DNA of 64,000 bases from JBFLXB01 sp964570625 (GCA_964570625.1 CAZMYW010000010.1:1-64000); one strand, 5' to 3'. Counted from the stretch's first letter, positions 16,476 through 26,207 are shown. Notes: generated by a model not told the origin, from the letters alone. Numbers and translations: made by a program.

Positions 16476-17768
16476 ATGAGAGATGACGGCAGGAGTGGAA
16501 GGGATCCGGTCAGACGAGCCGGTTCGCGGTTGAAGGGACTGGTCGTCATCGCGCTTGGCGTGATTCTGACCCACGGCATCGGGTGGACGGGAGACGGGGA
16601 TGTCTGCGACCTGACCACGAAAGCGTGCGATCGTCCGGCGGTGACCTCCACGTCTGCCGCTAGGACTCCGAGCGGGGCAATAGACGTTGCCGAGCAGCGC
16701 GTAGCGATCCGGCATGCTCCGGTCAACGGGGTGGACCACGCACCCATCACCATCGTGGCGTACACGGACTTTCCCTGTCGGCCGTGCGCCAAGGCCCTGC
16801 GCGTTCTCGACCAAATGTTGGAAACCTATCCCGATGACCTTCGGGTGGTGCTCAAGTCGTATCCCGGTTCAACCGCGACTGAGACCCTCCTGCTCCACGA
16901 AGCGGCGTTGGCCGCGGGTGAACAAGGCCAGTTCCGGCCGATGGCCGAGCGCCTGCAGGCCCATCCAGGTCCCCTCGACCGTGCCGCTATCCTCACCATC
17001 GCCAAAGGCCTGAGGTTGAACACCAAGAGCTTGCTGACGGCACTCGACACGCAACGTTATCGCTCATCCGTCCTTCAGAATCTGACGGAGGCGAGAGGTT
17101 TTGGTGTGACCAGCGCACCCACGCTCTTTATCAACGGCCGTAGGGTGGTCGGGGCGCGCTCGTTTGGCGAGCTCAAACAGATCATCGATGAGGAGCTGGG
17201 GCTGGCGAACACGGCGTCGCCGAGCGATCACGATCAGACGGTCGTGGGGGTCGACACCGCCGGCGCGCCGGTGAAGGGCCCGGCCGATGCCGCGATCACC
17301 ATCGTCGAATTTTCGGATTTTCAATGTTCGTTCTGTGCCCGAGCCGTGGCCACGGTTGCGGACGTCCTTCAGCGCTACCCGACGCAGGTCAAATGGGTCT
17401 TCAAGCACTTCCCCCTGGAGATCCACCCTGATGCTCCACTCGCCCACGAAGCCGCCCTGGCCGCCGGGGCGCAAGGGAAGTTTTGGGAGATGCACGACCG
17501 CATCTTCCAGAGCCAGCAGGCCATCAAGCGCGGACACCTCGTGACCTACGCGGAGGAGCTGGGACTCGATGTCGCGCGCTTTACCGCCGACCTGGACTCG
17601 AGGACGTTTAAGGCGCGGGTTGAACAGGATGTGGCCGAGGGCCACCGGCTCGGTCTTCAGGGCACGCCCACGTTTTTGATCAATGGCCGCCGGTTCACAG
17701 GCACCCGGTCGGTGAATGAATTCGTGCAACTCATCAACGAGCAACTGGAGGAAATGGGGGGACCCTGA
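16476..17768 (+). CDS. Membrane-anchored protein with two tandem DsbA-like thioredoxin domains
   Basis: From ATG 16476 (GGAG upstream) 430 residues: one N-terminal transmembrane or signal segment (about 22-38), a short linker with two Cys, then two DsbA/thioredoxin_4-type domains. The first has the redox pair CRPC in an AYTDFPCRPCAKA block, the second CSFC in SDFQCSFCARA; each ends with a cis-Pro loop (SAPTLFINGRR and GTPTFLINGRR). Both are expected to work on periplasmic disulfides. Duplication within one chain is unusual but known. It lies about 100 nt after the Cys-rich secreted protein gene, a plausible substrate. Confidence 0.85.
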   Translation: MRDDGRSGRDPVRRAGSRLKGLVVIALGVILTHGIGWTGDGDVCDLTTKACDRPAVTSTSAARTPSGAIDVAEQRVAIRHAPVNGVDHAPITIVAYTDFPCRPCAKALRVLDQMLETYPDDLRVVLKSYPGSTATETLLLHEAALAAGEQGQFRPMAERLQAHPGPLDRAAILTIAKGLRLNTKSLLTALDTQRYRSSVLQNLTEARGFGVTSAPTLFINGRRVVGARSFGELKQIIDEELGLANTASPSDHDQTVVGVDTAGAPVKGPADAAITIVEFSDFQCSFCARAVATVADVLQRYPTQVKWVFKHFPLEIHPDAPLAHEAALAAGAQGKFWEMHDRIFQSQQAIKRGHLVTYAEELGLDVARFTADLDSRTFKARVEQDVAEGHRLGLQGTPTFLINGRRFTGTRSVNEFVQLINEQLEEMGGP

Positions 17769-17972
17769 CCCGGATTTAGTCTTGTCGTCATGCATCGACG
17801 CAGGCGAACCCGCGTCTGGAATCCTGAAAATCCCCACCAGGGGCATCTGGAGCTTTTTGAGCAGCCTGTACCGCGACCGAGTTATTCAGCAGTCTGTTCG
17901 GGACACGTGGGAGATTCGACTTGCCTCGCATAACGGGAACAGCTAGGCTTGCCGCGATAGGGGTGACGGACC

Positions 17973-18509
17973 ATGAACGAGTTGATTGATCGCCGCAGCC
18001 GGATCTGGGCTCTGGTCGCCATTATCTTAGGGATCGCGCTCTACCTGGGCCTTGAGTTGCGCGAAGAGCCCGACATGTCCACCCTCGACCTGGTGCTGGA
18101 ACTCCTCGACATCGCCCCGGTTGTCCTCACCAGCGTGGGCGTGGCGCTCCTGTTCCTGGTGACCCACCGCCAGCGCGAAGAGCAGTTGACGCTGATCCGG
18201 GATCTCGAAGTCGCCCGCGCCCAAGGCGAACGGTGGCGGGCTGACGCTCGTTCGCTCCTCGATGGGCTGGGGGAGGCGATGGAAGCGCAATTTTCGCGGT
18301 GGAACCTCACCGAGGCGGAGCGCGAGGTGGCGGGGTTGCTGCTCAAGGGCCTCAGTCTCAAGGAAATTGCGGCGGTCCGCGCCACCAGCGAACGCACCAT
18401 TCGTGCGCAGGCTCGCGCGATCTACTCCAAGGCAGGGCTCACCGGGCGCGCGGGCTTGTCGGCCTTTTTCCTCGAGGACCTGCTGGCGCCGATCGAGCGC
18501 CCCGAGTAG
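17973..18509 (+). CDS. Membrane-anchored LuxR-type HTH protein
   Basis: A 178-residue protein with two transmembrane segments at the N-terminus (about 11-28 and 48-64), a short coiled coil (about 66-95) and a C-terminal LuxR/GerE helix-turn-helix (about 110-172, LTEAEREVAGLLLKGLSLKEIAA then TIRAQARAIYSKAGLTGRAG). There is no receiver or autoinducer domain, so it would be a transcription factor held at the inner membrane. It starts about 200 nt after the DsbA gene and converges on a porin gene. Signals sensed are unknown. Confidence 0.8.
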   Translation: MNELIDRRSRIWALVAIILGIALYLGLELREEPDMSTLDLVLELLDIAPVVLTSVGVALLFLVTHRQREEQLTLIRDLEVARAQGERWRADARSLLDGLGEAMEAQFSRWNLTEAEREVAGLLLKGLSLKEIAAVRATSERTIRAQARAIYSKAGLTGRAGLSAFFLEDLLAPIERPE

Positions 18510-18510
18510 C

Positions 18511-19890
18511 CTAGAATTCGTACTGGATTTCAACTCCAGCGAAAAACGCCCCGTCGCCTCCTGACGGAAACGCCGAGCCCGGCATGAAGTAGCCCAGCAC
18601 CACCTCCCACTCGAAGCCCTGGGATCCGGAATGCGCCACGATCACGTCGATCTCGCTCCCCAGTTTGGGGCTGGATCCCGTGGGATCGAGAGCGATGCGT
18701 GCGCTGGCCAGGTCATCGGACGTGTGGTCTTGTCGGTAATGGTGATACACGACTTCGAGCGAGCTGGTGTCGCGGGCAGGTCTCGCGCCGGCGGACACCG
18801 TCAGGATCCTGAGATTACGCAGCTCGGGATCGAAGAGTTCGCCGTAATACTTGATGCTGCTGACCCCGTTGAGTTCATCGGTGTTGTCTTGCCACCCGGT
18901 CTGGCGAAAGTTTCGGTCGACGTCATCACTGGGGTTTCTATCTCCGGTGCCAAAAGCATACCCAACGCTCAGAGCCGGTTTCAGCGACATATCGAATGCG
19001 AAAGTCGATCCGAAGTCACCGCCCCATCCCCGAATCCGTTTCGACCCGTCCCTCCCCCGTGCGTGGGCCAGCTCGACCCAGTAGACGAGGCGTTCACTCA
19101 CCGCGCCGCTTGAATGCAGTCCGAAGAACTGAGGGCTCTCCATTGCCCCGGACCGATCGTCACGGACCACGACGTACGCGGCGATCCCCGCTTCTTCGTC
19201 GAGCCCATAGCCCCCGTACGCGACGTAGTTGTTGACCGGCTCGATGCCAGGCTGAGCGTCTGGTAAGAGATTCCTATCGACCAGCTCTTCACGGCTCACC
19301 GAACCTTCGAGCGTCGATCGACCTGAGCGATAGAACACCCGCACCGCATCCAGCTCCTCGTCGTAGAGCCATTCGCGGTCGTCCTCGAAGCGTTGGCGGC
19401 CCACCTGAAAACTCACGCCGGGGCCGACGAGATCATTGTACCGGAGGTACACCTGAGTGAGGTCGAGCATCGTCCCGTTGTCTATTTCAGTGGGCTCCGT
19501 CGACCCGAATTCCCGGACAAGCTCCAGGTTCAGAAAAATCTGAACCGCGGGATGTGGATCGTACGAGACGGCCAACGACAGTTCGGGCTTTAGGGGAGAA
19601 CGATCACGCGCGATCGAATCATCGAAATCGAAATCACTCTCGTATTCGTACTTGACCTGGACCTCGGCCCCGAAAGTAAGAACTGGCGTCAAGCGGATAT
19701 GGGTCTCGGGTGGATCGTCCAGGTCCGCGGCCGGCGCGAGGGAGTGTACGCCAGCCTCCGGCAATGCCGTCTCGGCGGCGAAGACCGGCGCATATAGTGA
19801 CGCGGCCAGCGTCATCAGCACGGGTCGGACGTATCCGATAAAGTGGTCACACACAGACTCACACGGACTCGGGCACAGAACCGTGGACAA
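18511..19890 (-). CDS. Alginate-export-type outer-membrane porin (AlgE-like)
   Basis: A long beta-barrel protein of the alginate_exp family: repeated alternating strands, the QVGRQRFEDDREWLYDEELDA block typical of these porins (conserved GRQ and acidic loop), and an aromatic C-terminal strand ending EIQYEF. AlgE-like proteins let anionic polysaccharides or other substrates cross the outer membrane; without other alginate genes the substrate is open. The start is uncertain: the longest frame begins with TTG at 19890, a GTG at 19854 also fits, and a signal sequence is recognisable up to VFAAE. Confidence 0.8.
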   Translation of the reverse strand: MSTVLCPSPCESVCDHFIGYVRPVLMTLAASLYAPVFAAETALPEAGVHSLAPAADLDDPPETHIRLTPVLTFGAEVQVKYEYESDFDFDDSIARDRSPLKPELSLAVSYDPHPAVQIFLNLELVREFGSTEPTEIDNGTMLDLTQVYLRYNDLVGPGVSFQVGRQRFEDDREWLYDEELDAVRVFYRSGRSTLEGSVSREELVDRNLLPDAQPGIEPVNNYVAYGGYGLDEEAGIAAYVVVRDDRSGAMESPQFFGLHSSGAVSERLVYWVELAHARGRDGSKRIRGWGGDFGSTFAFDMSLKPALSVGYAFGTGDRNPSDDVDRNFRQTGWQDNTDELNGVSSIKYYGELFDPELRNLRILTVSAGARPARDTSSLEVVYHHYRQDHTSDDLASARIALDPTGSSPKLGSEIDVIVAHSGSQGFEWEVVLGYFMPGSAFPSGGDGAFFAGVEIQYEF

Positions 19891-19960
19891 TTCTCTGACG
19901 GGTGAAACAGGCGATCGGTAGAGTTTTAAGGGCCGAGTGAGGGTCTCCCCCGACGGGGGA

Positions 19961-20476
19961 CTAAAACGCCACCGTCGCGCTCACCTCGGGATAGGCGTCC
20001 GTACATGAGCCATAAGTCGACTCATCGCAATTCATATATGCCTCGTAGACCATGCCCGCGCCGAGATGCGTGTTGCGTCCCACCGCGATGTAGACACCGG
20101 CACGCCCGCCCACGGACCCAAGGTCCTGGAGGTCTTCGACATAGGTACGGCGATAAAACGCTCCCAGATATGGGGACACCGAGGGCACTTGGTAGAACAC
20201 GTACTGAACCGAGGGCGATACCTTGACGATCCCTGGATCATTGCCTGACCACTTCTCAACGTCCAGCCCGACGCTGAGCCCATCCAGCACGGAGTAGCTC
20301 GCCCCGACGCCAAGTACGAAGTACGTCTGATCAAACGCGTAGCCCGACCCGCCCGTCACGGAAAACCGCGAGCGCCCCTGGCTAAAGGTTCCGGCCACTT
20401 CGGCCGCGTCAACCTGCGCGACTGGGGTGAGGCCGCACACAACCGTGAGCAGGGCGAACCGCAGGCGTGTGTCCAT
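19961..20476 (-). CDS. Small outer-membrane beta-barrel protein
   Basis: 171 residues from ATG 20476, with a signal peptide ending QVDAAE and a mature part of about eight amphipathic strands closing in VSATVAF. Pattern and size suit OmpX/OmpW-like eight-strand barrels (outer-membrane protein beta-barrel domain). Cys pair near the end (MNCDESTYGSC). It is 70 nt from the alginate-porin gene on the same strand and divergent from the AAA ATPase gene. Role unknown. Confidence 0.65.
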   Translation of the reverse strand: MDTRLRFALLTVVCGLTPVAQVDAAEVAGTFSQGRSRFSVTGGSGYAFDQTYFVLGVGASYSVLDGLSVGLDVEKWSGNDPGIVKVSPSVQYVFYQVPSVSPYLGAFYRRTYVEDLQDLGSVGGRAGVYIAVGRNTHLGAGMVYEAYMNCDESTYGSCTDAYPEVSATVAF

Positions 20477-20600
20477 GGTTTGGGTCTCCGAGACGACGAA
20501 CAGTGTCGCCATCATGCGTCACGGTCCCACCACTGTCAACTCTCTGAATCACCCAAACGTGCTCAGTCTGCTCTCGACACTCCCTGTGGTACAGTGGGCC

Positions 20601-21416
20601 ATGTTCGTCGCACCGTTCACCCCGATTCCCGCCACCGGCGACGCGTTTATCGGCCGCCAAGGTCTGGTAAGGAACCTGCGGTGGCGCCTTGCCCAGGGCG
20701 AATCGCTGGCCGTGATCGGCGGGCCGAAGCTGGGCAAAACATCCCTGGTTCGAACCGCCCTGCAGGGATCGTCGGAGGGCCTCGTCGTCGAAGTCGATCT
20801 GTGCGTTGATCCGACCCCTCGGTTCGATGTGATTCCCGGCTCGATGATCGTTCTCGACAATCTGGATCATACGACCGACTCGGCGATGAACCCGCTGCTC
20901 GCACGAGTGTTTGCGGCGAAACCCTCCGGCATCGTGGTGACCGGGGGGCACCGATTGCGCACGATGCTCAGCGATTCTCGGACCTTGGCCGGCCGGTCTT
21001 TCCGTATGTTTCCGCTCTCAGTCCTCCTCGATGGGGAAACGCGCCGGCTGATCGGTGCCGACGCCGACCCTTCGCTGGTCACCTGGAGCGGGAACCATCC
21101 CTACCTGACCAAACTGTTGCTCCACTACGGGGACGACGCCATGACCACCGGACGGTGTGAGTGGGAACCCTTTGTGCAGCGCCTCGCGGCCGAGATCGAC
21201 GGAGGCCCCGAGCGACGACTGCTACACTACCTGATCGAGCGCGGCGAACCGGTGAATCCCGCGGCGGCTCAATCCGACACCGGCATCTCGAGTATCAAGG
21301 CCGTTGCAGACACGCTCGTGTACCTGGGCGCCATCAGCCGCTGGATTCGGAACGAGGAGGCGACGCTTTTCGCCGGGTGCCGGCTGCTCAACGACTATAT
21401 GAGAACGCAGACCTGA
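20601..21416 (+). CDS. AAA-type ATPase with C-terminal winged helix
   Basis: 271 residues if ATG 20601 is used; the frame is open further upstream but that part overlaps the divergent barrel gene. It begins with an FIGRQGLVRNL sensor-like box, Walker A GGPKLGKTS near residue 46, Walker B SMIVLDNLD, and a C-terminal helical region (about 200-265) like the winged helix of AAA_16/STAND-type proteins. No effector domain is fused and no partner is next to it. A signalling or chaperone ATPase of unknown target. Confidence 0.6.
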   Translation: MFVAPFTPIPATGDAFIGRQGLVRNLRWRLAQGESLAVIGGPKLGKTSLVRTALQGSSEGLVVEVDLCVDPTPRFDVIPGSMIVLDNLDHTTDSAMNPLLARVFAAKPSGIVVTGGHRLRTMLSDSRTLAGRSFRMFPLSVLLDGETRRLIGADADPSLVTWSGNHPYLTKLLLHYGDDAMTTGRCEWEPFVQRLAAEIDGGPERRLLHYLIERGEPVNPAAAQSDTGISSIKAVADTLVYLGAISRWIRNEEATLFAGCRLLNDYMRTQT

Positions 21417-21499
21417 GGTCGACTCGTGCCGACACACCACGGTGAACGCTTCCACCATGATCGGGACGGTTTCACTCCTGCGTGGTTTCGCTGCTGACC

Positions 21500-22051
21500 A
21501 TGACGGTCACCCCGTCCGCTGATCCACCGGATAGTTCCACCCTCCCTTGGTATGGAACTGACCAGTCCCTCCCGGCGGCTCGGTTTATCCCCGGCATGTT
21601 CCCTCATCCGAGTCGAAACCCCGAAGGTGAGCGAAAGAATCCGGAGATACATCGACCGTGGACACCGGAACAATGGCCGACGCTTCGGGCCTATCTACGC
21701 GGCATCGACCTGTTCAACCGATGGTACTTTTGGGAGGCCCATGAGGCCTGGGAACCGTTGTGGCGGGCCCATCCTCCCCAGTCAGAACCCGCGCGATTCG
21801 TCCAAGGGCTGATCGGCACGGCGGCCGCCCTGCTCAAGATCCGAATGGGCAACCCACGGGCGGCGCGCACGTTGTCGCAGGCCGCGGGCGAGCGGTTGGC
21901 CTCGTTTCAGGGAATCTGGATGGGATTGGAGGTCGAGCGATTTCGAAGCGAACTGGCTCGATATTTCGCGACCGTGGATACCGGCTCACCGCCGGTCCTC
22001 GGGGCAGACACGCCGCGCATTCGTCTCGAAAAAACCACCCGCACACCCTAG
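21500..22051 (+). CDS. DUF309 family protein
   Basis: 183 residues from ATG 21500 (a GTG at 21482 is also open). The central block LFNRWYFWEAHEAWEPLWR is the DUF309 signature, with the conserved FWEAHE and a second helix RFVQGLIGTAAALLKIRMGN. The family is a small helical bundle of unknown function, common in bacteria. The first 55 residues are Pro-rich and not conserved. No ribosome site is evident before either start. Confidence 0.85.
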   Translation: MTVTPSADPPDSSTLPWYGTDQSLPAARFIPGMFPHPSRNPEGERKNPEIHRPWTPEQWPTLRAYLRGIDLFNRWYFWEAHEAWEPLWRAHPPQSEPARFVQGLIGTAAALLKIRMGNPRAARTLSQAAGERLASFQGIWMGLEVERFRSELARYFATVDTGSPPVLGADTPRIRLEKTTRTP

Positions 22052-22120
22052 CGGGCTACTCGCGAGGACTGATCGACCGATAGCCGCCTTGGCCCGGCTA
22101 ACCGCGATGGATCACCCTGC

Positions 22121-24559
22121 CTATCGCGCGCTCGCAGACGGATTGAGATGGACGCGGCTTCCGTGTTCTGCCGGTTCCTCCGGCTCTGGGGGGGGTGATA
22201 CCGGAAAGGTCAACACAAACGTCGCGCCGGGGCCGCCCACTCGGTCAAGTTTGATCAAGCCTCCGCACCGCAGGAGAATGCGGCGGGCGACGGTCAGACC
22301 CAGGCCGGTGCCCTGGCCCGGCGCCTTGGTGGTAAAGAACGGATCGAACATCCTGGACGCGTAGGCTTTGGGAACGCCGGGCCCCTGGTCGCGAATCTTG
22401 ACCGTGACGGCGTCCCGAGAGGCTTCGGTGCACAGGTCGATCGTGCCCTTGCCTTTCATGGCCTGGATGGCGTTGGTAATCACGCTGACAAACACCTGCC
22501 CGATCTCCTCGGGTACCGCGCGAATCGTGGGCAACGGCTGGTACTGTCGCCTTACCTGGAGACCCGCGACTTCGTGCGTCAGCCCCACCACTCTCAAGGC
22601 CAAGTCGAGTTGTTCATTCACGTTGACGTCGTCCCGAAGCTCGGCCCGATCGATCCGCGACGACCCCGCAAAGTCCCGGATGATCCGGGCCATCCGCTTC
22701 GCAGCGGTCGCAATCTCACCCGCGTACTCCCTGACGCGCGTGGGGTCGTGTTCATCTCGAATCGCTTCGCTGAGACTCAGAATGCCGAACAACGGATTGT
22801 TCAGTTCGTGGCCGATCCCCGATGTCAACACGCCCAGGCCAGCCAGTTTCTCGGCTTCTCGCAGTTGGTCCTGTAGCTGGCTGTCGAGCGTCGTATCCCA
22901 CAGCACCAGTCCGGTCCATCCCCTGCCGTTCGGCGGCGCGTCGATCCGGAAGAGTTCGTAGCGGTAGGTGACCCGATTGATCGTCAGTTCTCTCCTGGCT
23001 GGTTCGTCATCCTCCGCCCGGTGAGGACCCAACGGATCACCCGGCGACCCGACGGCTGAAAACGCTTCGCCGTCCTGGCTGCCCGCGGCCTGGGATGCGG
23101 GGCGATGCTGAGCGTCGGCGCGCAACTCGGCGCGCAACCGTTCGCGCGAGAACCCGTCCACCGTCATCACATCAAACAGCGCCAGGCCCCTCGCGTCACG
23201 ATCCTCCAAGCCGAAGGCGCGCCGCGCCGCGCGATTCACGTACTGCACGCGTTCGTCCTCCAACATCGCGATCGGGTTCGGCACGCTGTTCAGAATCTGG
23301 TCGTTGTAGGCTTGGAGCGAGCGCACCTCTTCGGTCAGGCCCGAAAACGCGCGTTGCAGCCGCCCGTGCATCCCGTTGATCTCGTCGGCCAGTTGCTCGA
23401 TCTCGTCGCCGGTGCGAACGACGATCGGGGCGGTCAATTCGTTCCGCCCGATCAACGCCGCACCCTCTTGCAACCGGCGAATCGGCGTGACGATGCGGAC
23501 CGCGGCTAAGTACCCGAGGGTCGCCAACAGACCGATCGCCGCGAGCCCGATCGCTGAAATCCAGGCGAAGAGTCGCCGCATCGGGGCGAACAACTCCCCG
23601 GACGCCTGCCACGTGAAGGTGTGCCAGGCGACTCCGGTGGAGGCCACGGTCATGCGGTTGGTGTCCGCGAGCGGCGAAAACCCGACGAGCGAAGACGTGT
23701 GATTGCCGTGTCCGTCGCTCGCCGTCTTCACCCAGCCGGCTTCGGGCGGCGTCACGAGCCCGACGAGTTCGGCGTCGGCGAGACTGGTTCCCGTGGGCAG
23801 AATGGGGCAACTCATCACGGTACCAAGACTATCGATGAGCATGACGTGGCCGGTCTTTCCGAACCGGATCGGGGACACGACCGGCGAAAGATACGCCTTG
23901 GCGTCGAACACCCGATGTGACACGCCGATGGGCCGATCCCGCGAGCCATCCATGATCGGGATGGAGAGATGAAAGACGTAGGTGCCGAGTTCGGGATCAA
24001 AGGCGACGTTCCCGACGTAGACGCTGCCCCGTTCCGCGGTCATCGCCCGCCGCCACCAGGTCTCGCCACCGTGAGCGTAGCGGACTCCGACGTCGACGCT
24101 GGCGACGAGTCGGCCGGCGTCGTCGGTCACGAACAGCGCCTTGGTGGCGGACTCATGAGGGGCGTCCACGTCCACATATCGCCGCAGACGCTCGGCCGCG
24201 GGCCCGTCGGTGATCCGGCGCACGAGTTCGGGGTCGCGCGCCCGCCACTGCGGCTCTTCATCGCGGAACACGACCGGATCGGACGCGCGTTCAAGCAATG
24301 CGTTGGCGATCACGCGATCCTGGGCCATTCGCGTCATCCGGGCGATTTCGTCACCGAACACCCGGTCGAGCCTGCGCGCGCTCTCCGAGGCAAGCCCCGC
24401 AAAACTCGACCCGATCGCCGTCTGCAGCTCGTGCGTCCCCAGCAGGTAGGCCGTGCCGATGCCGAGCACGAGCGGGACCATTCCCACGATCACGGTCAGC
24501 AGCACGAGCCGGCCCTTCAGTCCCCAACGCGTGCGGGTCCCGGGCACGATACGATTCAT
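22121..24559 (-). CDS. Membrane sensor histidine kinase (Cache-HAMP-PAS-HisKA-HATPase)
   Basis: 812 residues from ATG 24559. Order: TM1 (about 15-37), a large periplasmic dCache-type sensor (about 60-325), TM2 (about 340-362), HAMP, PAS (around 420-540), HisKA with phospho-His in GIGHELNNPLFGIL, and a HATPase domain with N-box, DQGPGVP, and TGLGLT. It should autophosphorylate on ligand sensing and pass phosphate to the receiver protein encoded two genes upstream. It starts 19 nt after the preceding kinase gene, so the operon is receiver, Rossmann-kinase, Cache-kinase. Confidence 0.93.
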   Translation of the reverse strand: MNRIVPGTRTRWGLKGRLVLLTVIVGMVPLVLGIGTAYLLGTHELQTAIGSSFAGLASESARRLDRVFGDEIARMTRMAQDRVIANALLERASDPVVFRDEEPQWRARDPELVRRITDGPAAERLRRYVDVDAPHESATKALFVTDDAGRLVASVDVGVRYAHGGETWWRRAMTAERGSVYVGNVAFDPELGTYVFHLSIPIMDGSRDRPIGVSHRVFDAKAYLSPVVSPIRFGKTGHVMLIDSLGTVMSCPILPTGTSLADAELVGLVTPPEAGWVKTASDGHGNHTSSLVGFSPLADTNRMTVASTGVAWHTFTWQASGELFAPMRRLFAWISAIGLAAIGLLATLGYLAAVRIVTPIRRLQEGAALIGRNELTAPIVVRTGDEIEQLADEINGMHGRLQRAFSGLTEEVRSLQAYNDQILNSVPNPIAMLEDERVQYVNRAARRAFGLEDRDARGLALFDVMTVDGFSRERLRAELRADAQHRPASQAAGSQDGEAFSAVGSPGDPLGPHRAEDDEPARRELTINRVTYRYELFRIDAPPNGRGWTGLVLWDTTLDSQLQDQLREAEKLAGLGVLTSGIGHELNNPLFGILSLSEAIRDEHDPTRVREYAGEIATAAKRMARIIRDFAGSSRIDRAELRDDVNVNEQLDLALRVVGLTHEVAGLQVRRQYQPLPTIRAVPEEIGQVFVSVITNAIQAMKGKGTIDLCTEASRDAVTVKIRDQGPGVPKAYASRMFDPFFTTKAPGQGTGLGLTVARRILLRCGGLIKLDRVGGPGATFVLTFPVSPPPEPEEPAEHGSRVHLNPSASAR

Positions 24560-24578
24560 GGACAGCCTTCGCGCGAGG

Positions 24579-25616
24579 TTAACTTGCCCCGACCGGAAAC
24601 TGTAGTCGAAAGGTGGTCCCGGAGCCTTCTTGGCTGAACACAACGATACTCCCGTCAAACTTCTTTACGATGGTCCGGCAAATGTGCAATCCGAGGCCCG
24701 TCCCCTCTCCGGGTTTCTTGGTGGTAAAAAACGGATCGAAGATCTTTTCGCGAATGCCCTCGGGAATCCCGGGGCCGGAGTCGGTGATGTCGACGGCGAC
24801 CACGCCGTTTTCGCGATACGTTGCCAGCCGCAACGTGCCCTCGCCCCGCATCGCCTGGATCGCGTTGGTAATGAGATTCACAAAAACCTGCAAGAGCTCC
24901 TCGGGCCGGCCCCGAACCGCCGAACAGTCGCCGTACTCCTTGACGACCGCAATCTCCTTGAATCCAGCGGTATATTGAGCCAACTGAACCGCCTCGTCGA
25001 GCTTGCCGGTGAGTTCCACGTCCACCCAATCGTCCCCGTCCGGCAGGCGGGCATACTGCGTCAACCCCTGGACGATCGCGGCGATGCGCCGCACCGCCCG
25101 CAACATATCGTGGGCGTACTCGCGAACCACGGGGGGATCGTGTCCATCCAACAGACTTTCAGCCAGGCTCATGAGCAGATAGAGTGGATTGTTGATGTCG
25201 TGCGCAATCCCTGAGGTAAAGGTCCCGATCGTCGCCAACTTCTCGGCTTGAGACAATCGCGCCTGCATCTGCGCCTCGTACTGGACCAAATGCCACAAGA
25301 GCTTGGCACCGGTGCCGCCCAGCACGTCCGTGCCCGGAAGATGCCGATCGGCCAACCATCGCGCCACGCCGGGATCGCCGGTCACATCGACGATCAAGTC
25401 CGCCTCGTGACAGGCCAGGAGTTCTTCCACGGATGAGGCGGTGGAAATGTTGAGTTCGCGCGCTCGCCGCAGACCGGGCGCCTGCGGGTCTTTGTCCGCC
25501 ATCGCGTTCACCGCGATTTTCGGCGTACGCGCAAACAACTCTAAGAGGGCGGACCCGCCCTGACCGGCGCCGAGAATGGCGACGGCGATCGGGTCACCGG
25601 GCGTCGCACCGGACAC
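24579..25616 (-). CDS. Rossmann-fold/histidine kinase fusion
   Basis: 345 residues. Residues 10-110 form a Rossmann nucleotide-binding domain: a GAGQGGSALLEL phosphate loop, an acidic residue closing strand 2 (ADKDP) and a DLIVDVTGD segment, resembling the NAD(P)-binding half of dehydrogenases. Residues 118-345 are a cytosolic histidine kinase: HisKA (GIAHDINNPLYLL) and HATPase (DSGPGIP, FFTTK, GTGLGL). There is no membrane segment. This suggests a kinase gated by NAD(H) or a related cofactor. Start is GTG; the frame stays open upstream without another good codon. Confidence 0.85.
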   Translation of the reverse strand: MSGATPGDPIAVAILGAGQGGSALLELFARTPKIAVNAMADKDPQAPGLRRARELNISTASSVEELLACHEADLIVDVTGDPGVARWLADRHLPGTDVLGGTGAKLLWHLVQYEAQMQARLSQAEKLATIGTFTSGIAHDINNPLYLLMSLAESLLDGHDPPVVREYAHDMLRAVRRIAAIVQGLTQYARLPDGDDWVDVELTGKLDEAVQLAQYTAGFKEIAVVKEYGDCSAVRGRPEELLQVFVNLITNAIQAMRGEGTLRLATYRENGVVAVDITDSGPGIPEGIREKIFDPFFTTKKPGEGTGLGLHICRTIVKKFDGSIVVFSQEGSGTTFRLQFPVGAS

Positions 25617-25699
25617 CGGGACGGAACTGGATGCTTTTTTAACCGGTCGGGCCGTGGCCTGCTCCGAGCGGTCCGCCGGAGAGCGCCGATCCGTGACGA

Positions 25700-26119
25700 C
25701 TACACCCGACTGTACTGCTTCATGGCCGATTCGACCGCCGCGACCAGTTTGTCTCGCTCGACGGGTTTGACGACGTAGTCCGCCACGCCCTGCTTGAGCA
25801 ACGACGTAGCGAGCTGGACGTCTGGAAAACCGGTCAAGACGATGATCGGCAGCGCGGGATATTGCCGGCGGAAGTAGGCGATCGCCTCCACCCCGTTGAC
25901 GTTCGGCATCCGGATATCGCAGATGATCACGTCAACCATCAGCGGGTTGTCGTCCGAACTGATGACCTCGACGGCTTTTTTCCCGTCGTCCGCTTCGATA
26001 ACCTGGTAACCCGATTTGGTGAGTGCGAGGGAGACGGCTTTCCGGACGTCGGCCTCGTCATCCACCACCAAGACCCGACCCCGACTGCCTGTTTGCGGTA
26101 ACCCGAAGAAGTCAACCAT
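25700..26119 (-). CDS. Stand-alone response regulator (receiver domain only)
   Basis: 139 residues from ATG 26119, preceded by AGGAGGGA. A single CheY-like receiver: acidic pair VVDDE, phospho-acceptor Asp in IICDIRMPN, Thr in VLTGF and Lys in VVKPVE. A short N-terminal extension precedes it. No output domain, so it must act by protein contact or as a phosphate relay. First gene of the three-gene two-component operon with both kinases downstream. Confidence 0.93.
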   Translation of the reverse strand: MVDFFGLPQTGSRGRVLVVDDEADVRKAVSLALTKSGYQVIEADDGKKAVEVISSDDNPLMVDVIICDIRMPNVNGVEAIAYFRRQYPALPIIVLTGFPDVQLATSLLKQGVADYVVKPVERDKLVAAVESAMKQYSRV

Positions 26120-26207
26120 GGGAGTCCCTCCTTTCACGTCATTCCGTGACGCGAGTTGGACGACCGTTTCCCGATCCCTCGGTTTTCCCTGGTGCCACCG
26201 ACGCGCG

